Shown here: positions 1-8,182 of the stretch, piece after piece
Layout: each line of letters begins with the position of its first letter
Position numbering within the stretch: the stretch's first letter is position 1
Origin: Imperialibacter sp. EC-SDR9
GTDB taxonomy: Bacteria > Bacteroidota > Bacteroidia > Cytophagales > Cyclobacteriaceae
Direction: 5' to 3'
Length of the DNA stretch: 64,000 nucleotides
NCBI RefSeq assembly: GCF_902498805.1
Contig: NZ_LR701598.1
Span: forward strand, 1-64,000
Notes under the pieces: model-generated
The model's database searches: none
Told to the model about the DNA's origin: nothing
What the model saw: only the letters and a program-made list of their open reading frames with translations
Made by a program: the position numbers and the translations under genes

Positions 1-2
1 CC

Positions 3-113
3 AAAGTAGCGCTATCCTTACTCGAAGATTGTCAAATCAAATTACCTAGAACCCAGAAAAGAAACAGAGCTGCATTCAACCCTGCTTTCAGAGAAGAATT
101 ACTCAAGGTTTAA
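3..113 (+). CDS. 3' end of an unidentified gene (partial)
   Basis: An open frame enters the window from the left and ends at TAA 111-113, giving a 36-residue basic C-terminus that ends ..FREELLKV. There is no start codon inside the window, so this would be the tail of a gene lying mostly outside it. The fragment is too short to assign to a family. It could also be a chance open frame. Confidence 0.35.
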   Translation, partial: KVALSLLEDCQIKLPRTQKRNRAAFNPAFREELLKV

Positions 114-183
114 ATGCGATTGCCCTGGTACGTGGTTCCTTGTCACTAATCTTTTCGAAAAAACTAGGTATCTTTACTGTCAC

Positions 184-576
184 ATGTCTCATTTCGCAAA
201 CCAAATAGCCCAATCCATTACAAGAGTGGTAACATTTGCCCTCTCCATTCTGGTAGTGCCCTTTGGTTTAAGTTCTGCCCCGGCATTTGCTAATCAGAAC
301 CTTCCAGACACTCCAAAAACCGAGCTGGTGTCGAGTACTTCAGCCACCCGCTACCATTCCTACAAACAAGCAGTAGCCGATTACCATCAAAGCTTTTTTC
401 GATCCAATTGCTGCAAAATTTACTTGTTGGCTATTTCCAGACTAGACGATAGGGCATCTAACAACCGGTTCATCCAGGCAACCTACCACACCCTGGAAAT
501 AAAAGCTAGCCAACTTTCGTTGGATCGCTACCATTCCTATTTCACTTACGATCAGGAAGCAGTCGCCCATTCCTGA
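184..576 (+). CDS. Small exported protein of unknown function (130 aa)
   Basis: I do not recognise this protein. Residues 1-36 form a signal peptide: a short polar start, a hydrophobic stretch (VVTFALSILVVPFGL) and an AFA-type cleavage site before NQNLPDT. The mature part is about 95 residues, rich in Tyr, His and Ser, and contains the RYHSY motif twice (near residues 56 and 113), which suggests an internal repeat. It has two adjacent cysteines in the middle. It is followed by a second small exported or membrane-bound protein on the same strand. The function cannot be inferred; export to the periplasm is the only safe statement. Confidence 0.55.
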   Translation: MSHFANQIAQSITRVVTFALSILVVPFGLSSAPAFANQNLPDTPKTELVSSTSATRYHSYKQAVADYHQSFFRSNCCKIYLLAISRLDDRASNNRFIQATYHTLEIKASQLSLDRYHSYFTYDQEAVAHS

Positions 577-666
577 GAATTCCCTCCACGGCCTCTGTGC
601 CACCCTTTCTCTATTATTTACTAACTGATTGAGCCCTTACGGCCTTTCATTTTATTACTACGCTTC

Positions 667-855
667 ATGAAGAAGTTTAAAAAATACCTGCGAACAGCAG
701 GGCTGGTGCTGTTCATATTGCTCAGCGGATTTGGCATGGGCATAGATCCCAATATTTTCAAACCGAAAAGGATAGAAAATGAAGAGGGCGTAAAAACCGA
801 ACAAGTAGTTAAGAAAGAAGAGGACGAGGACACCAGACTTCAGGAAGTGAAGTGA
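667..855 (+). CDS. Small membrane-anchored charged protein (62 aa)
   Basis: A short protein with a lysine-rich N-terminus, one hydrophobic segment (residues 11-26, ending in a glycine-rich FGMGID) and a strongly charged tail dominated by Glu, Lys and Asp. No domain is recognisable. The start ATG at 667 is the first in the frame. It converges on the dioxygenase gene, with only 15 bp between the stops. It could be a signal-anchor peptide or small lipoprotein-like factor. An overlapping opposite-strand frame (621-833) has no recognisable features and was not adopted. Confidence 0.5.
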   Translation: MKKFKKYLRTAGLVLFILLSGFGMGIDPNIFKPKRIENEEGVKTEQVVKKEEDEDTRLQEVK

Positions 856-870
856 TTCACCTTCGATGTA

Positions 871-1746
871 TCAAGCCCGATAAAGGAGCGGGAAAAACTT
901 CCCCTCCATCTTTTGCCCTTGTGGAACAACGTCGGCTCCGGAAAGCAACGGCGTGTCGGCATCCGATCTTGTGCCGTCTTTGAACACATTGGTGACGTAT
1001 GCCCTGCGCTGCCTGTCTGTTTTGTTTTCGTAGGATCCATGCACCAGCAAGGGGTGATGGAAAGTACCATGCCCCATTTTCATTTCAATGGGAATAGGCT
1101 TGAACTGGCTTTTCTGCTCTTCGGTCAGGTACTGATCCAAACCGTTCATATCCCCTGCCAGGTCAGGCTTGTCGAGCAAACCCCACCTATGGCTGCCGGG
1201 CACATAGTACAGGCAGCCGTTGTCCACATCGGCATCGTCGAGTCCTACCCAGCAAGTGAGGTGTTCCATAGGTTTGGTGCGTGTCCAGTACGAGTAGTCC
1301 TGATGCCAGGCTACCACACCGCCATGTTTGGCTGGTTTGCAAAAAAGCTGGTCGTGCCAGAAGCGAACTGACCCACCCAGTAGCTGACTGGCGGCCATCA
1401 CGAAAGCGGGGTTCCACAGCACGTCGTGAAAACCAGGGGTCACCCGCCATGCACCCAGGGCATGGAAAAGTACCTTCGAAGGGTCAGTGGATTCGTTGGA
1501 ATGGAACTCGTAGAACAGATGGTGGCCGGGGTGGTTAGGGTCTGCAATCTCCTCAAGTTCATTGCGGAGTGATTCTACCTGAATACTGTTGAGTAATTTC
1601 ACGTTGGCTAAATAACCGTTCTCCTTGAAGAAGGCTACCTGTTCGTCGCTGAGTTTGTATTGTTCCCATTCCTTTTCAGTTTCGGGCCACTCAAACAGCC
1701 GACTTACCAATTCATGAACCCCGGCCAAATCTGCAACACTACTCAT
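871..1746 (-). CDS. Phytanoyl-CoA dioxygenase (PhyH) family protein
   Basis: A 291-aa protein of the Fe(II)/2-oxoglutarate dioxygenase PhyH family. The double-stranded beta-helix metal ligands are visible as H148-x-D150 (AWHQDYSYW) and H236 (LLVHGSYEN). An arginine shortly after (R247/R248) is placed to bind 2-oxoglutarate. It is a full-length, apparently cytoplasmic enzyme with no signal peptide. Bacterial members hydroxylate small organic substrates such as ectoine or lipids; the substrate here is unknown. The AraC regulator starts divergently 356 bp away, so control by it is possible, although a MITE lies between them. Confidence 0.88.
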   Translation of the reverse strand: MSSVADLAGVHELVSRLFEWPETEKEWEQYKLSDEQVAFFKENGYLANVKLLNSIQVESLRNELEEIADPNHPGHHLFYEFHSNESTDPSKVLFHALGAWRVTPGFHDVLWNPAFVMAASQLLGGSVRFWHDQLFCKPAKHGGVVAWHQDYSYWTRTKPMEHLTCWVGLDDADVDNGCLYYVPGSHRWGLLDKPDLAGDMNGLDQYLTEEQKSQFKPIPIEMKMGHGTFHHPLLVHGSYENKTDRQRRAYVTNVFKDGTRSDADTPLLSGADVVPQGQKMEGKFFPLLYRA

Positions 1747-1873
1747 ATACTATAAATTACTAATGCTCATTTAAAAGTACCACCTTTTCCGACAGCCCTC
1801 TACGTCAATTTTGGCATTTAGTTAACTTATTTTAACCCTATTATTGATACATAGTCGTATTATTGGTAATATA

Positions 1874-2073
1874 ACGTGAGTTCGATATAAGAAAGTAACA
1901 AAACATCACCGAGGGCGTCATTGCGGAAATTTTCTTCAGATATTTTTCTGATCTGAAGAAAATTATCCGCAATCTCCGCCTCAAGACATATGAGATTCCG
2001 GATAAATATTGGCCCATTTTGATTTTAGGCCAATATTTTCCGGAATGACGACATTCTTATATCGAACTCACGT
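1874..2073. mobile_element. 200-bp MITE with 20-bp perfect terminal inverted repeats and 6-bp target-site duplication
   Basis: Left end 1874-1893 reads ACGTGAGTTCGATATAAGAA and right end 2054-2073 is its exact reverse complement. AATATA occurs directly outside both ends (1868-1873 and 2074-2079), as expected for a 6-bp target-site duplication. The interior has no ORF but carries two strong hairpins: TTGCGGA..TTTTCTTCAGAT paired with ATCTGAAGAAAA..TCCGCAA, and a second built on AATATTGGCC/GGCCAATATT. This is the structure of a miniature inverted-repeat transposable element mobilised in trans. It ends 29 bp before the AraC start codon, so it probably supplies or disrupts that gene's promoter. 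It fills most of the 356-bp gap 1747-2102. Confidence 0.85.
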
Positions 2074-2102
2074 AATATAAACAAGCATTGCATCGATAAC
2101 GG

Positions 2103-2954
2103 ATGAAAGCCATCTTTGAAAAAGTAGACCTGGAAGAAGGTCAGTCACTAATAATTCGTGCGCTGAACCTCCCGGAGTTCGATGCTCCGTGGCACTTTCA
2201 CCCGGAAATGGAGCTCACTTATATTATCAAAAGCCGGGGAACGAGATTTGTGGGCAACAGTATTGAGGAGTTCGTAGAAAACGATCTGGTGCTGCTGGGG
2301 TCGAACCTTCCACATATTTGGCAGAACCCTTCTAATCAGTCCGGCAGAAGTGAGGCAATAGTCGTACATTTTTCCGAGGGGATGCTCAACAACAGCTTGC
2401 TTAGCTCTCCTGAGTTTGCCACCATCCGGCAACTTTTCGAAAAAGCCAGCTACGGTGTGGCATTTCCATTGGAGCTCTCCAAAAGGGTTGGACAAAAATT
2501 GGCACACATGGTAAATGCCGACCCATTTAGCAAAGTACTTGGCCTCATGGAAACACTTCAACTCCTGGCTACTTCTAACGAGGCGAGAACGCTTGCCAGC
2601 GTTGGTTATGCGCACCACACAACGGCAAAAGATGCGGAAAAAATGACGATTGTGTTTGAGTACGTAAGGCAACATTTCTCGGAAGTGATTCGACTTGACC
2701 CTGTTGCCAACTTACTTCACCAAACGCCTCAGGCTTTTTGTCGGTATTTCAAGAAAAGGGCTAAGAAGACTTTCATCGAGTTTGTGAATGAGTTCAGGAT
2801 AGGCCACGCCAGCAGGCTTTTGATCGATACTGAACTCAGCATCACCGAAGTCTGTCTGCAGTCGGGCTACAGCACCATTCCCCATTTTAACAAGCAGTTC
2901 AAGCGAATCACGGGACTGAGCCCTACTGGGTTCCGGAAGAAGCATGTTGGTTAG
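2103..2954 (+). CDS. AraC-family transcriptional regulator
   Basis: A 283-aa regulator. The N-terminal half (about 1-130) is a cupin-like sensing domain (PWHFHPEMELTYI.. with the usual HxHxE pattern near residue 31). The C-terminal ~100 residues hold two helix-turn-helix units of the AraC type (PVANLLHQTPQAFCRYFK and ITEVCLQSGYSTIPHFNKQFK), ending with GLSPTGFRKKH. This arrangement is typical of regulators that sense sugars or aromatic compounds; the ligand is unknown. The start codon lies just past the right end of the MITE, so transcription probably begins within or beyond that element. The likely target is itself or the divergent PhyH gene (inference). Confidence 0.88.
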   Translation: MKAIFEKVDLEEGQSLIIRALNLPEFDAPWHFHPEMELTYIIKSRGTRFVGNSIEEFVENDLVLLGSNLPHIWQNPSNQSGRSEAIVVHFSEGMLNNSLLSSPEFATIRQLFEKASYGVAFPLELSKRVGQKLAHMVNADPFSKVLGLMETLQLLATSNEARTLASVGYAHHTTAKDAEKMTIVFEYVRQHFSEVIRLDPVANLLHQTPQAFCRYFKKRAKKTFIEFVNEFRIGHASRLLIDTELSITEVCLQSGYSTIPHFNKQFKRITGLSPTGFRKKHVG

Positions 2955-2985
2955 CCAGCAAGGCGGGCAGAGTTCCTGATCCGGC

Positions 2986-3879
2986 TTATGTCGCAGGATA
3001 AGACCTGCTTCTCGTCTTTCGATAACCAGTCAACTCCAGGTCACCATTGCCAAACCCTTCAATGATGGCATAAGCATTGTTCTCCGGCCCGCTGTTTTCG
3101 ACCATGGCAGGCAAAAGCGTGTAGTGAATACCATTGATACTGGAATAACCCTCCCTGTGGCAATGGCCATGAAAGACTGCCGTCACTTTACCGGAATGCT
3201 CTAACATGCTCCTCACAGCTACTGAATTCTCTACATGCATAGTCTCATCGGGTAGCTCATAAAGTGAGTGGTGAACAAACACCACCGTGGGCAGCTTGGT
3301 TGCTCCGAGGTCAGCCTTCAACCAATCCATCTGAGGTTGGGGAACAGTCGACTCAAACCATTCAAAATCGCCTTTGTTGTGGTCAGTGCCGTCAGGATGG
3401 AAGTTGGGGTCGAGCACTATAAAGTGAAAACCTTTCTTGTCAAACGAATAGTAGCCAAGGCCCGAGTCGATGCCGGTATTCTCCACATTGGCTATAAACT
3501 GTGCTTTGCTGATGCTGTCCACATCGTGGTTGCCTATGACATGGAAGCGGGGGCCTTTGAATTGTGCATACACCGCCTCCAGGTTCTGCAGGTATTTCAA
3601 GGTGTCTTCCTCCCTCCTGTTGGTGTCTTCATCTTTGAAATCTCCAAGATGTATCACGAAATCGACTTTTTCCCTGTTCATCACCTCGGTAAACTCGGCC
3701 ATCTTTTCCAGCGACTCCCGGTAGTACCGAATACCGCCTGGATCCCGGTCGGCATAATGGGAGTCGGTGACTACGCCAAAACGGACTTTAGGCTTTTTGG
3801 CAGCCATGGCATTGCCAATAATTCCGATGGTTGGCAAAGTGATTAGAGTGGATTTGAGAAAAAGACGGCGGGTGATCAT
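2986..3879 (-). CDS. Exported calcineurin-like metallophosphoesterase
   Basis: A 297-aa protein with a twin-arginine style leader (MITRRLFLKS, then a hydrophobic stretch ending in NAMAA). All metallophosphoesterase motifs are present: D-x-H in VVTDSHY, GD in HLGDF, GNHD, a histidine in VFVHHSLYEL, and GHxH in FHGHCH. These bind two metal ions and hydrolyse a phosphoester; the substrate is unknown. It is convergent with the AraC gene, with stops about 30 bp apart. The region before its start codon (3880-4162) holds the palindrome array described separately. Confidence 0.85.
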   Translation of the reverse strand: MITRRLFLKSTLITLPTIGIIGNAMAAKKPKVRFGVVTDSHYADRDPGGIRYYRESLEKMAEFTEVMNREKVDFVIHLGDFKDEDTNRREEDTLKYLQNLEAVYAQFKGPRFHVIGNHDVDSISKAQFIANVENTGIDSGLGYYSFDKKGFHFIVLDPNFHPDGTDHNKGDFEWFESTVPQPQMDWLKADLGATKLPTVVFVHHSLYELPDETMHVENSVAVRSMLEHSGKVTAVFHGHCHREGYSSINGIHYTLLPAMVENSGPENNAYAIIEGFGNGDLELTGYRKTRSRSYPAT

Positions 3880-3978
3880 AAGAATAACGGTCGATGGCCA
3901 AACATTACGTCAAATTAACAGAAATTACCTACAGCGACAACAGGGATTCAATATGAAACACTTCCCATCGTTTCCCCA

Positions 3979-4076
3979 TAAGCGCTTAACGGGTTCTCAC
4001 TAAGCGCTTAATGGAATTCAGCTAAGCGCTTAACGAAAGCTCACTAAGGCCTTAACAGAAATCGGCAAAGCGCTTT
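3979..4076. repeat. 22-bp-periodic palindromic array (TAAGCGCTTA core, five units)
   Basis: The 10-bp palindrome TAAGCGCTTA starts at 3979, 4001 and 4023. It is followed by TAAGGCCTTA at 4045 and a degenerate AAAGCGCTTT at 4067. All five steps are 22 bp, about two helical turns, so the cores face the same side of the DNA. The spacers between cores are only loosely alike (for example TTCTCAC and GCTCAC). The array lies in the 283-bp gap between the metallophosphoesterase start and the higA stop. It could be a multi-site operator or a tandem-repeat element. Confidence 0.75.
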
Positions 4077-4162
4077 ACTGGAAACAAACCAGCGCAGTAT
4101 CGAAAACGTTTAGGTCAACTCGCCGAGAAAGCCTAAGTACAGGACTGCACATTAACAATAAC

Positions 4163-4519
4163 CTAATAGTCAGCCATTAACGACTCATAAGGAATGTTTA
4201 GTTTCTCATGCAGGTTCCTTATCATCTTCAGGGTCAGCTTTCTCTTTCTGCTAAAAATCTCCGACACACGGCTTTTGTATCCGATGATCTCAGCCAAATC
4301 CTGGTTATCCATGCCCATCTGTTCCATTCGGAATTTGATAGCTTCGATTGGGTCAGGTGCTGCAATGGGATAATGTTCGTTCTCGTACTTTTCAATCAGG
4401 ATGGACAGTATTTCTGCTTCATCGCCTTCTTTTGAATCGGCTGGTGCATGAAATATAACCTCCAGGCGTTTGAGTGCCAGCTGATAGTCACCTTCTGTCT
4501 TTATTACTTTAATATCCAT
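4163..4519 (-). CDS. higA: HigA-type antitoxin, XRE family
   Basis: A 118-aa antitoxin encoded directly after the toxin, with a 3-bp gap. Residues 1-60 form a helical region that probably binds the toxin (DYQLALKRLEVIF). Residues ~67-115 are a Cro/C1 helix-turn-helix (NQDLAEIIGYKSRVSEIFSRKRKLT). It should neutralise HigB and repress the operon. The operator is probably the GTTACC-N5-GGTAAC palindrome upstream of higB. The same family, with the same gene order, occurs again at 48,994-49,750. Confidence 0.85.
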   Translation of the reverse strand: MDIKVIKTEGDYQLALKRLEVIFHAPADSKEGDEAEILSILIEKYENEHYPIAAPDPIEAIKFRMEQMGMDNQDLAEIIGYKSRVSEIFSRKRKLTLKMIRNLHEKLNIPYESLMADY

Positions 4520-4522
4520 AAG

Positions 4523-4819
4523 TCAAATTCTATCGGCGTCTACCTTATCATAATCTGCATGTGTGGCAATGAATCGAATAAAGGCCCACTTTCTCACATA
4601 GTTTACATCAACAATCAGGCGATACTTATTGCCACAAATATTGAAAACCACTCGACCACTTTTTAGAATACTTGGACTTGCATAGTCACCCTTGATGTCA
4701 GTCGGGTCTGACCAATCAGCTTTTGAGGCTTCCTTGTACCAGGTCTTTAGTTGCTGTTCCGAATCATTATGCTTCTCCCAGAATTCACGAAGTATTTTTT
4801 TGGCAACTACTCTCATCAA
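4523..4819 (-). CDS. higB: HigB-type mRNA interferase toxin
   Basis: A 98-aa protein of the HigB toxin family (RelE-like fold, ribosome-dependent mRNA cleavage). The start MMRVVAKKILREFWEKH, the ADWSDPTDIKGDY region, the VVFNICGNKYRLI strand and the C-terminal IATHADYDKVDA are characteristic of the family. It is the first gene of the higBA operon. It sits between the last permease (stop at 4923) and the phosphoesterase, on their strand. Confidence 0.87.
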   Translation of the reverse strand: MMRVVAKKILREFWEKHNDSEQQLKTWYKEASKADWSDPTDIKGDYASPSILKSGRVVFNICGNKYRLIVDVNYVRKWAFIRFIATHADYDKVDADRI

Positions 4820-4835
4820 TCTTTACATACAACAG

Positions 4836-4867
4836 CAAATATATGGAAAAGTTACCAAACTGGTAAC
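4836..4867 (-). promoter_or_regulatory. higBA promoter and palindromic operator
   Basis: On the minus strand TATATTTG (4836-4843) matches the Bacteroidota -7 box TAnnTTTG, 16 bp before the higB ATG. Just upstream, GTTACC-AGTTT-GGTAAC (4851-4867) is a perfect 6-bp inverted repeat. It is well placed for autorepression by HigA. The second higBA module in the window has the same layout. Confidence 0.65.
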
Positions 4868-4922
4868 CAGCAGGAGATTTAGCCAAGCGTCTCAACGAAA
4901 GTCTACTGCCTAAACATTTAAA

Positions 4923-7391
4923 TCACTCCATCCTCAGCGAATCTACCGGATTGGCTTGTGCCTTTGGGATGGCTTCGACAACCACCACTGCCAGGGCCAG
5001 CAATACCAGTCCTGCCCCCGGCAGCGCAAATAGCCACCACTCCAAGCGCATAGCGTAGGCGTAGTTTTGCAACCATTCATTTACCAGCCAAAAGGTGATG
5101 GGTAGTGTGACTATTACGGCCAACGCAACGAGCGTAATAAAGCGGCTGGACAACAAAAGTAGAAGATCAGCAACGGAAGCGCCCAGCACCTTTCGGATGC
5201 CAATTTCCTTGGTTCGTTGGGCAATGGTGAGCGACACGAGGCCAAACAGTCCCAGGCAGGAAATGAAAATAGAGAGGCCTGAGAAAACCCCCAGCAGTGT
5301 TGACAGCCGGTCTTCGGAGGCATATTGCTGCTCGTACCTGTTCTCCAGCAAGAAATAGTCGAAGGGGTTGTTGGGGAATACCTCGTCCCACTTTCCTTCT
5401 ATAAATGCAAGTGCGGCTGTCAGTGATTCGCTATTAAGGTCACTGGCCGGAAAATTGAGTTTGACGGCATAAAAAGTGCTGTTGATATTGTCCAGCACAA
5501 ACATGGTGGGCGGAATGGCAGCCTTTGGTGACTCCTGATGAAAGTCTTTCACTACCCCTACAATCTTGCAGCGAACCCCTTTCGATACCAGCTCGCTACC
5601 TACCGCCTCCCTTGCGCTGGCAAAGCTATGCGCCAGCGCTGCCTTTTCGTTGATCAGGATGCTTTCCAGTGCTTCGCCAAAATCTCCGGCCCGCTGCTCG
5701 GTAGGAAGAAAGTCTCTTCCCTCTACGATTTCCACCCCAAACACGTCGACAAAACTATCATCCACCACATTGAATGTCATCAATACAGCCTCATCGCTAC
5801 CACTTTCCGGCTTCCAAAATCGTTGCTGCCAGGCATTCTCACTACCTGGCAAAAACGCAGACGTAGATACCGCCCGAATGCCGGGATATTGCTGGAGCTC
5901 ATTCTTAAACACATCGAGTTGCGACAGGTAGGTCGAGTCGACCAAGGAAGGGGTTGTTAGTACCAACGTATTCTCAATGTCAATCCCGAGCTTCATGTTG
6001 TGCATGAACCGCAGCTGACCGTATACCGCTGCCGTGCCCACAATGATAAAAAGGCTGGCAGCAAACTGCACCACCATCAAAGCAGACCGGAGGCCTCCTC
6101 CGGCCACGTTGCTCATCCTTCCTTTCAACATCGAGGCGAGCTGTTTATTTTGCAGCAAAAAAAAGGGCACCAGCGACGAGATGGCTCCACTCACTACGAA
6201 AAGTAGGGCGCACACCGCTAGCATAGTATCGTCTTTCCAGAACAACCCAAACGGACTACCTGCTATGGCCTGAAACCAGCCGGAGCTTACCTGCACCACG
6301 GTAAAAGCAACCGTCAGAGCTAACAGGTTGACTACGAAAGCCTCTGCTACAAACTGCTGAATAAGCTGCCACTTGCCAGCACCGATCAGCCTCCTCACAC
6401 CTACTTCCTTACCCCGGCTCAGGGCCGAGAACATCGACAGATTGATATGGTTGACCCAGGCGATCACCAGCACGAACAGCGCTATGGCTACAAGAAAGTA
6501 AACATCAGCAGCCGAGTTATTGGTTTTCATTTCTTCCATCAACTGTGAATTCAAATGAATATCAACGACCGGCTGCATGTGCCAGCGTGGGTGCAGTTTA
6601 TCTGCGGCCATGCCATACTTACCCAGCCACTCGTTCTCAAATTCCAGCAACTGCTCTGAAAGATCTTCCGGATGGCTGCCTTTCCATAGCTTTATATAAG
6701 AGTAAAAATATTCTGCATTCCAGTCGTTTAAATCCTCCCTTCCTCTTTCCGTTTGTGCCAATGTGGGAAAAGAAAACAAAAAGTTGACAGCCATATGGGT
6801 GTTAGCTGGCAGGTCTTTTAACACTCCCGCCACCGTGTACTCTACGTCATCCATGCTCGTATGCCGCTTCATCGTTTTGCCCATGGGGTCATCAGCACCA
6901 AAAAACTTCAAGGCCATCGACTCGGAGATGATTACCTGAAAAGGCTGATCCAATGCTTCTTTGCTTCCTTTGAGCAATGGAAAGTCAAAAAAATCGAAGA
7001 ACGATGATTCAGCAAAATAGGTATGACTGGTGTTAAAGCTCCTGACTTCTTCCCCGTTGTTGTACGACAGCACATTGGAAAAGCTGGAACTGCCGCATAG
7101 CCTGGTGATGGCTTCCACCTGTGGAGTATTGAGTAAAGAAGTGGCAAGCACAGCGGGAGAGGTGGCGGCTTCGTACTGCAAGGCGCCACTGGAAAAGTCT
7201 CTGGAGAAAATGCGATAAGTCCGATCAATATCAGTACCATGAAACCGGTCGTAGCTGAGTTCGAAGCGAACATATTGTCCGATGAGAAGGGCGGCAGCCA
7301 ACGCCAGTCCGAGACCGAAAATGGCTATGGCCGAGGTGGTCTTATGCCGGAGCAGGTTGCGGAAAGCGATTTTAAGGTAGTTGGTGAGCAT
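4923..7391 (-). CDS. ABC transporter permease, MacB/FtsX type (array member 8)
   Basis: An 822-aa inner-membrane protein built from two MacB_PCD-FtsX halves. It has TM1 at residues ~20-42, a large periplasmic domain, three TM helices around 295-425 with the cytoplasmic signature REVGVRRLIGAG, a TM near 440, a second periplasmic domain, and three C-terminal TMs preceded by RTKEIGIRKVLGAS. It ends NPVDSLRME, the tail motif shared by the whole array. Such permeases need a separate ATPase, which is not encoded here. Upstream, after 21 bp, lies a relic of another permease's 3' end and then a PIN toxin module. This gene may therefore have lost its original operon promoter. Confidence 0.9.
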   Translation of the reverse strand: MLTNYLKIAFRNLLRHKTTSAIAIFGLGLALAAALLIGQYVRFELSYDRFHGTDIDRTYRIFSRDFSSGALQYEAATSPAVLATSLLNTPQVEAITRLCGSSSFSNVLSYNNGEEVRSFNTSHTYFAESSFFDFFDFPLLKGSKEALDQPFQVIISESMALKFFGADDPMGKTMKRHTSMDDVEYTVAGVLKDLPANTHMAVNFLFSFPTLAQTERGREDLNDWNAEYFYSYIKLWKGSHPEDLSEQLLEFENEWLGKYGMAADKLHPRWHMQPVVDIHLNSQLMEEMKTNNSAADVYFLVAIALFVLVIAWVNHINLSMFSALSRGKEVGVRRLIGAGKWQLIQQFVAEAFVVNLLALTVAFTVVQVSSGWFQAIAGSPFGLFWKDDTMLAVCALLFVVSGAISSLVPFFLLQNKQLASMLKGRMSNVAGGGLRSALMVVQFAASLFIIVGTAAVYGQLRFMHNMKLGIDIENTLVLTTPSLVDSTYLSQLDVFKNELQQYPGIRAVSTSAFLPGSENAWQQRFWKPESGSDEAVLMTFNVVDDSFVDVFGVEIVEGRDFLPTEQRAGDFGEALESILINEKAALAHSFASAREAVGSELVSKGVRCKIVGVVKDFHQESPKAAIPPTMFVLDNINSTFYAVKLNFPASDLNSESLTAALAFIEGKWDEVFPNNPFDYFLLENRYEQQYASEDRLSTLLGVFSGLSIFISCLGLFGLVSLTIAQRTKEIGIRKVLGASVADLLLLLSSRFITLVALAVIVTLPITFWLVNEWLQNYAYAMRLEWWLFALPGAGLVLLALAVVVVEAIPKAQANPVDSLRME

Positions 7392-7412
7392 AGTCTGGCT
7401 TTTGTCTATACG

Positions 7413-7487
7413 TTATTCCGTCCGTAAAGCCTCCACAGGATTAGTTCGGGCGTCTTTTTTTAGTTTCAGCCAATAGCCGATGAACCA
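7413..7487 (-). pseudogene. Displaced 3' tail of an array permease
   Basis: Read on the minus strand, this stretch encodes about 24 residues ending in KKDARTNPVEALRTE and a TAA stop. This is the conserved C-terminus of the array permeases (the neighbour at 8183 ends ATNPVEALRTE). About 36 of the last 42 bases match the true 3' end at 8183. No further permease sequence is recognisable to the right, where the PIN toxin module begins. Its 21-bp distance to the next permease start is the normal spacing in this array. It therefore marks the original 3' end of the gene that preceded array member 8. Confidence 0.75.
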
Positions 7488-7520
7488 TCTATCGGGAACG
7501 GCGGCCTTAAAGGAATTTAT

Positions 7521-7528
7521 TATATTTG
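7521..7528 (+). promoter_or_regulatory. -7 box for the PIN toxin-antitoxin operon
   Basis: TATATTTG matches the Bacteroidota TAnnTTTG box 38 bp before the antitoxin ATG. I could not identify a convincing -33 TTTG element. Confidence 0.45.
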
Positions 7529-7566
7529 TATAGAGTTTCTTATTTACAATCAAAACCGCAGCCAAA

Positions 7567-7776
7567 ATGAGAACTGTTGCTTTAAAGGTCAAAGATGATA
7601 TTGCTGCTAAGCTGGAAAACCTTCCTGAAGATAAAATGAGGGAGTTGGAGCAGCGCATTTCAGAGTGGCTTGACCCGAAACAGGCGCTGTTAGAAAGTAT
7701 GAGGCGTATCAGGGAACATGCCAAAGCCCAGGGGTTGACAGAAGAAAAGCTCAATGAACTGCTAAATGACAAGTAA
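7567..7776 (+). CDS. Putative antitoxin of a PIN-domain toxin module
   Basis: A 69-aa, highly charged, helical protein (MRTVALKVKDDIAAKLENL...) encoded directly ahead of a PIN toxin in the same frame, separated only by the TAA stop. The first ~12 residues could form a ribbon-helix-helix strand. The rest is amphipathic helix rich in Glu, Arg and Lys, as expected for a toxin-wrapping antitoxin. I identify it mainly by position and composition rather than by a family signature. Confidence 0.7.
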   Translation: MRTVALKVKDDIAAKLENLPEDKMRELEQRISEWLDPKQALLESMRRIREHAKAQGLTEEKLNELLNDK

Positions 7777-8181
7777 TTGCGAATTGTCTTAGATTGCAAT
7801 ACAGTTGTCAGTGCTTCTTTACTGGAAGACTCATTGTCGAGAAGGGTGGTGAACTGGGTAATCATAAATTGTGAAATTCTGGTCTCAGATGAAGTGTATT
7901 CTGAAATATCAGAAGTCTTAAAAAGGCCCAAGTTCAAGAAATACTTTCCCGACAGAGAACCCGACAATCTGCTTATACAAATTGCGGCTGTCGCCCAACA
8001 AGTAGAAACCTCTGAAAAAATAACCGCCTGCCCTGATCCCAAAGACGACATGTACCTCGAACTGGCCATCGCTGGCCAAGCGGACTGCATAGTAACCGGT
8101 GACAAGGCGCTTCTCGACCTCCATCCCTTTCGGAACGTTCCGATCATTTTTCCGGCTGAATTCGTCAGGCAATTCATCTGA
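7777..8181 (+). CDS. PIN-domain toxin (COG1569-like ribonuclease)
   Basis: A 134-aa PIN nuclease. The acidic active-site positions are visible as D6 (IVLDCNTVVSA), the EVYSEISEVL glutamate region, and D-D-MYLELA plus CIVTGDKALLDL in the C-terminal half. Members of this group are putative tRNA- or mRNA-cleaving toxins. Translation must start at TTG 7777, immediately after the antitoxin's TAA, because no in-frame ATG exists upstream; this suggests tight coupling. The stop (8179-8181) lies 1 bp from the stop of the convergent permease. The module is inserted between two array permeases that it does not resemble in strand or composition. Confidence 0.82.
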   Translation: MRIVLDCNTVVSASLLEDSLSRRVVNWVIINCEILVSDEVYSEISEVLKRPKFKKYFPDREPDNLLIQIAAVAQQVETSEKITACPDPKDDMYLELAIAGQADCIVTGDKALLDLHPFRNVPIIFPAEFVRQFI

Positions 8182-8182
8182 T

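Noticed and set aside
3956-3974. GAAAC...GTTTC half-sites before the metallophosphoesterase, resembling the permease operon operators
   Set aside because: The order is inverted (GAAAC first), the 15-bp inverted repeat is not complete at either position and no sigma-54-like element follows at the expected distance.
7413-8177. 254-aa minus-strand open frame across the PIN toxin module
   Set aside because: It is antisense to the antitoxin and toxin and its sequence is low-complexity Ser/Leu. Only its last ~24 residues are meaningful (the permease tail relic).
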